Source: Desulfococcus sp. (lineage in GTDB: Bacteria > Desulfobacterota > Desulfobacteria > Desulfobacterales > Desulfosalsimonadaceae). Taken from it: DNA of 7,142 nucleotides. Each line of letters starts with the position of its first letter. Position 1 is the stretch's first letter. The notes below the pieces were generated by a model that saw nothing but the letters and a program-made list of their open reading frames with translations, did not search any database and was not told the origin of the DNA. This document shows positions 6,243-7,142 of this stretch, in pieces. Where the stretch lies: assembly GCA_024641805.1 (NCBI GenBank), contig JAHECJ010000102.1, forward strand, positions 1 to 7,142, given 5' to 3'. The translations under genes and the position numbers were made by a program.

Positions 6243-7142
6243 ATGATCAGAGTGGGTATTGTCGGCGCTACCGGATATGCGGGGGCGGAACTTGTTCGAA
6301 TAATTGCGGGCCATCCGGATGTGCGCCTGACGGTGTTAACCTCCCGTCAGTATGCCGGGCAGCCGTTTGCCTCGATATACCCGTCAATGAAACGGCTGAT
6401 CGATCTTGACTGCGAAACATTTGACAATGACACTATATGCAGTAAAACAGACGTTTTATTTCTGGCTTTGCCACATAAGCTGCCCATGGCGTTCGTTCCA
6501 GACCTGCTGAAGAACGGAAAAAAGATAATCGACCTGTCCGCGGACTTCCGATTTTCCGATTCGGCCAGATATGAAGCCGCTTACCAGCGGCACACATCGA
6601 AAGATCTTCTGGCGAAATCCGTCTACGGTCTCGCCGAAGTTTTCCGTGATCGGATAAAAAATGCAGATCTTGTCGGCAACCCCGGATGCTACCCGACCAG
6701 TATTCTACTGCCGCTATATCCCCTGATTAAAACGGACTTCATTGACGTAACGACTCTCATTGCCGATTCAAAATCCGGTGTCAGCGGGGCCGGGCGGTCA
6801 CTTTCACTGACCACCCATTTTTGTGAAGTCACCGAATCATTTAAGCCCTATAAAGTGACCGGTCACCGGCACAAACCAGAGATGGATGAAGTTCTGGAAG
6901 CTGCAGCCGGGCAGCCGGTGGATATCACATTTATCCCACATCTGCTGCCCATGTCGCGTGGGATGGAGTCCACGATTTACGCTACGATGAAGAAAAGTGC
7001 CGATCCGGTGGAGATATCCGCCTGTCTGACTAACTTTTACGCTGACTGTCCGTTTATCCGGATCAATGATTACGGTATTCCGCCGAATACAGCCAATGTC
7101 CGGGGAACTAATTTCTGTGATATCGGTTTTGTCCTGGAAAAA
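6243..7142 (+). CDS. argC: N-acetyl-gamma-glutamyl-phosphate reductase, 3' end cut by window edge
   Basis: ArgC reduces N-acetyl-glutamyl 5-phosphate to the semialdehyde with NADPH, the third step of arginine synthesis, in the cytoplasm. The frame is open from ATG 6243 to the window end, giving 300 codons; family members are about 345, so roughly 45 residues are missing. Visible blocks are the Rossmann motif GATGYAGAEL (8-17), FLALPH (73-78), IDLSADFR (96-103), VYGLAE (127-132), GNPGCYPT (145-152) with the catalytic Cys149, SGVSGAGR (178-185), GHRHKPEM (207-214) with the likely catalytic His208, and HLLPMSRG (233-240). All expected active-site residues are present. Residues 1-20 fit the standard ArgC N terminus. 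The start is preceded by AGGG (6232-6235) 7 nt upstream, or by AGGA at closer spacing. It is divergent from tolC. Other arg genes may follow beyond the right edge, which cannot be seen. Confidence 0.96.
   Translation, partial: MIRVGIVGATGYAGAELVRIIAGHPDVRLTVLTSRQYAGQPFASIYPSMKRLIDLDCETFDNDTICSKTDVLFLALPHKLPMAFVPDLLKNGKKIIDLSADFRFSDSARYEAAYQRHTSKDLLAKSVYGLAEVFRDRIKNADLVGNPGCYPTSILLPLYPLIKTDFIDVTTLIADSKSGVSGAGRSLSLTTHFCEVTESFKPYKVTGHRHKPEMDEVLEAAAGQPVDITFIPHLLPMSRGMESTIYATMKKSADPVEISACLTNFYADCPFIRINDYGIPPNTANVRGTNFCDIGFVLEK

Noticed and set aside
1..7142. Mobile element, CRISPR array, defence or prophage island
   Set aside because: No transposase or integrase, no terminal inverted repeats, no regularly spaced repeats; all genes belong to common chromosomal families.

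Overview
The window looks like ordinary chromosomal DNA from a Gram-negative, probably anaerobic bacterium. The best guess is a sulfate reducer of the Desulfobacterota (Desulfobacterales). That placement is an inference from overall protein character: a class II fructose-bisphosphatase, a long YkgJ-type cysteine-cluster protein, a DegV protein, a 7TM diguanylate cyclase and a TolC-type channel. No marker gene settles it. Base composition is moderate inside genes and clearly AT-rich between them. I see no transposase, phage gene, CRISPR array, tRNA or rRNA.

Layout from left to right: (1) positions 2-508, plus strand, hold the C-terminal 168 residues of a C45 / acyl-CoA:6-APA acyltransferase-like Ntn-hydrolase, cut by the window edge. 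(2) A 104-nt convergent gap follows, with a weak candidate terminator. (3) Two minus-strand genes 16 nt apart, transcribed as dgc (7TM + GGDEF, 2491-1346) then ykgJ-like (1329-613), form a likely operon. (4) A 154-nt gap holds a candidate rho-independent terminator for the next block. (5) Three minus-strand genes form a probable transcription unit: tolC-like (5865-4585), degV-like (4514-3663) and glpX (3602-2646). (6) A 377-nt AT-rich divergent intergenic region carries a perfect 10-bp palindrome inside an imperfect 18-bp dyad, in a tolC-directed promoter-like region. (7) argC (from 6243, plus strand) runs off the right edge after 300 codons.

In functional terms the window combines arginine biosynthesis (argC), gluconeogenesis (glpX), fatty-acid binding (degV), envelope export (tolC), and c-di-GMP signalling paired with a putative metal-binding cysteine-cluster protein. 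The co-directional tolC-degV-glpX order and the tight dgc-ykgJ pair are the most notable arrangements. I do not see a convincing undescribed system. The most checkable leads are the tolC operator/promoter, the DegV with changed ligand-site residues, and the sensor-less 7TM cyclase coupled to a YkgJ-like protein.
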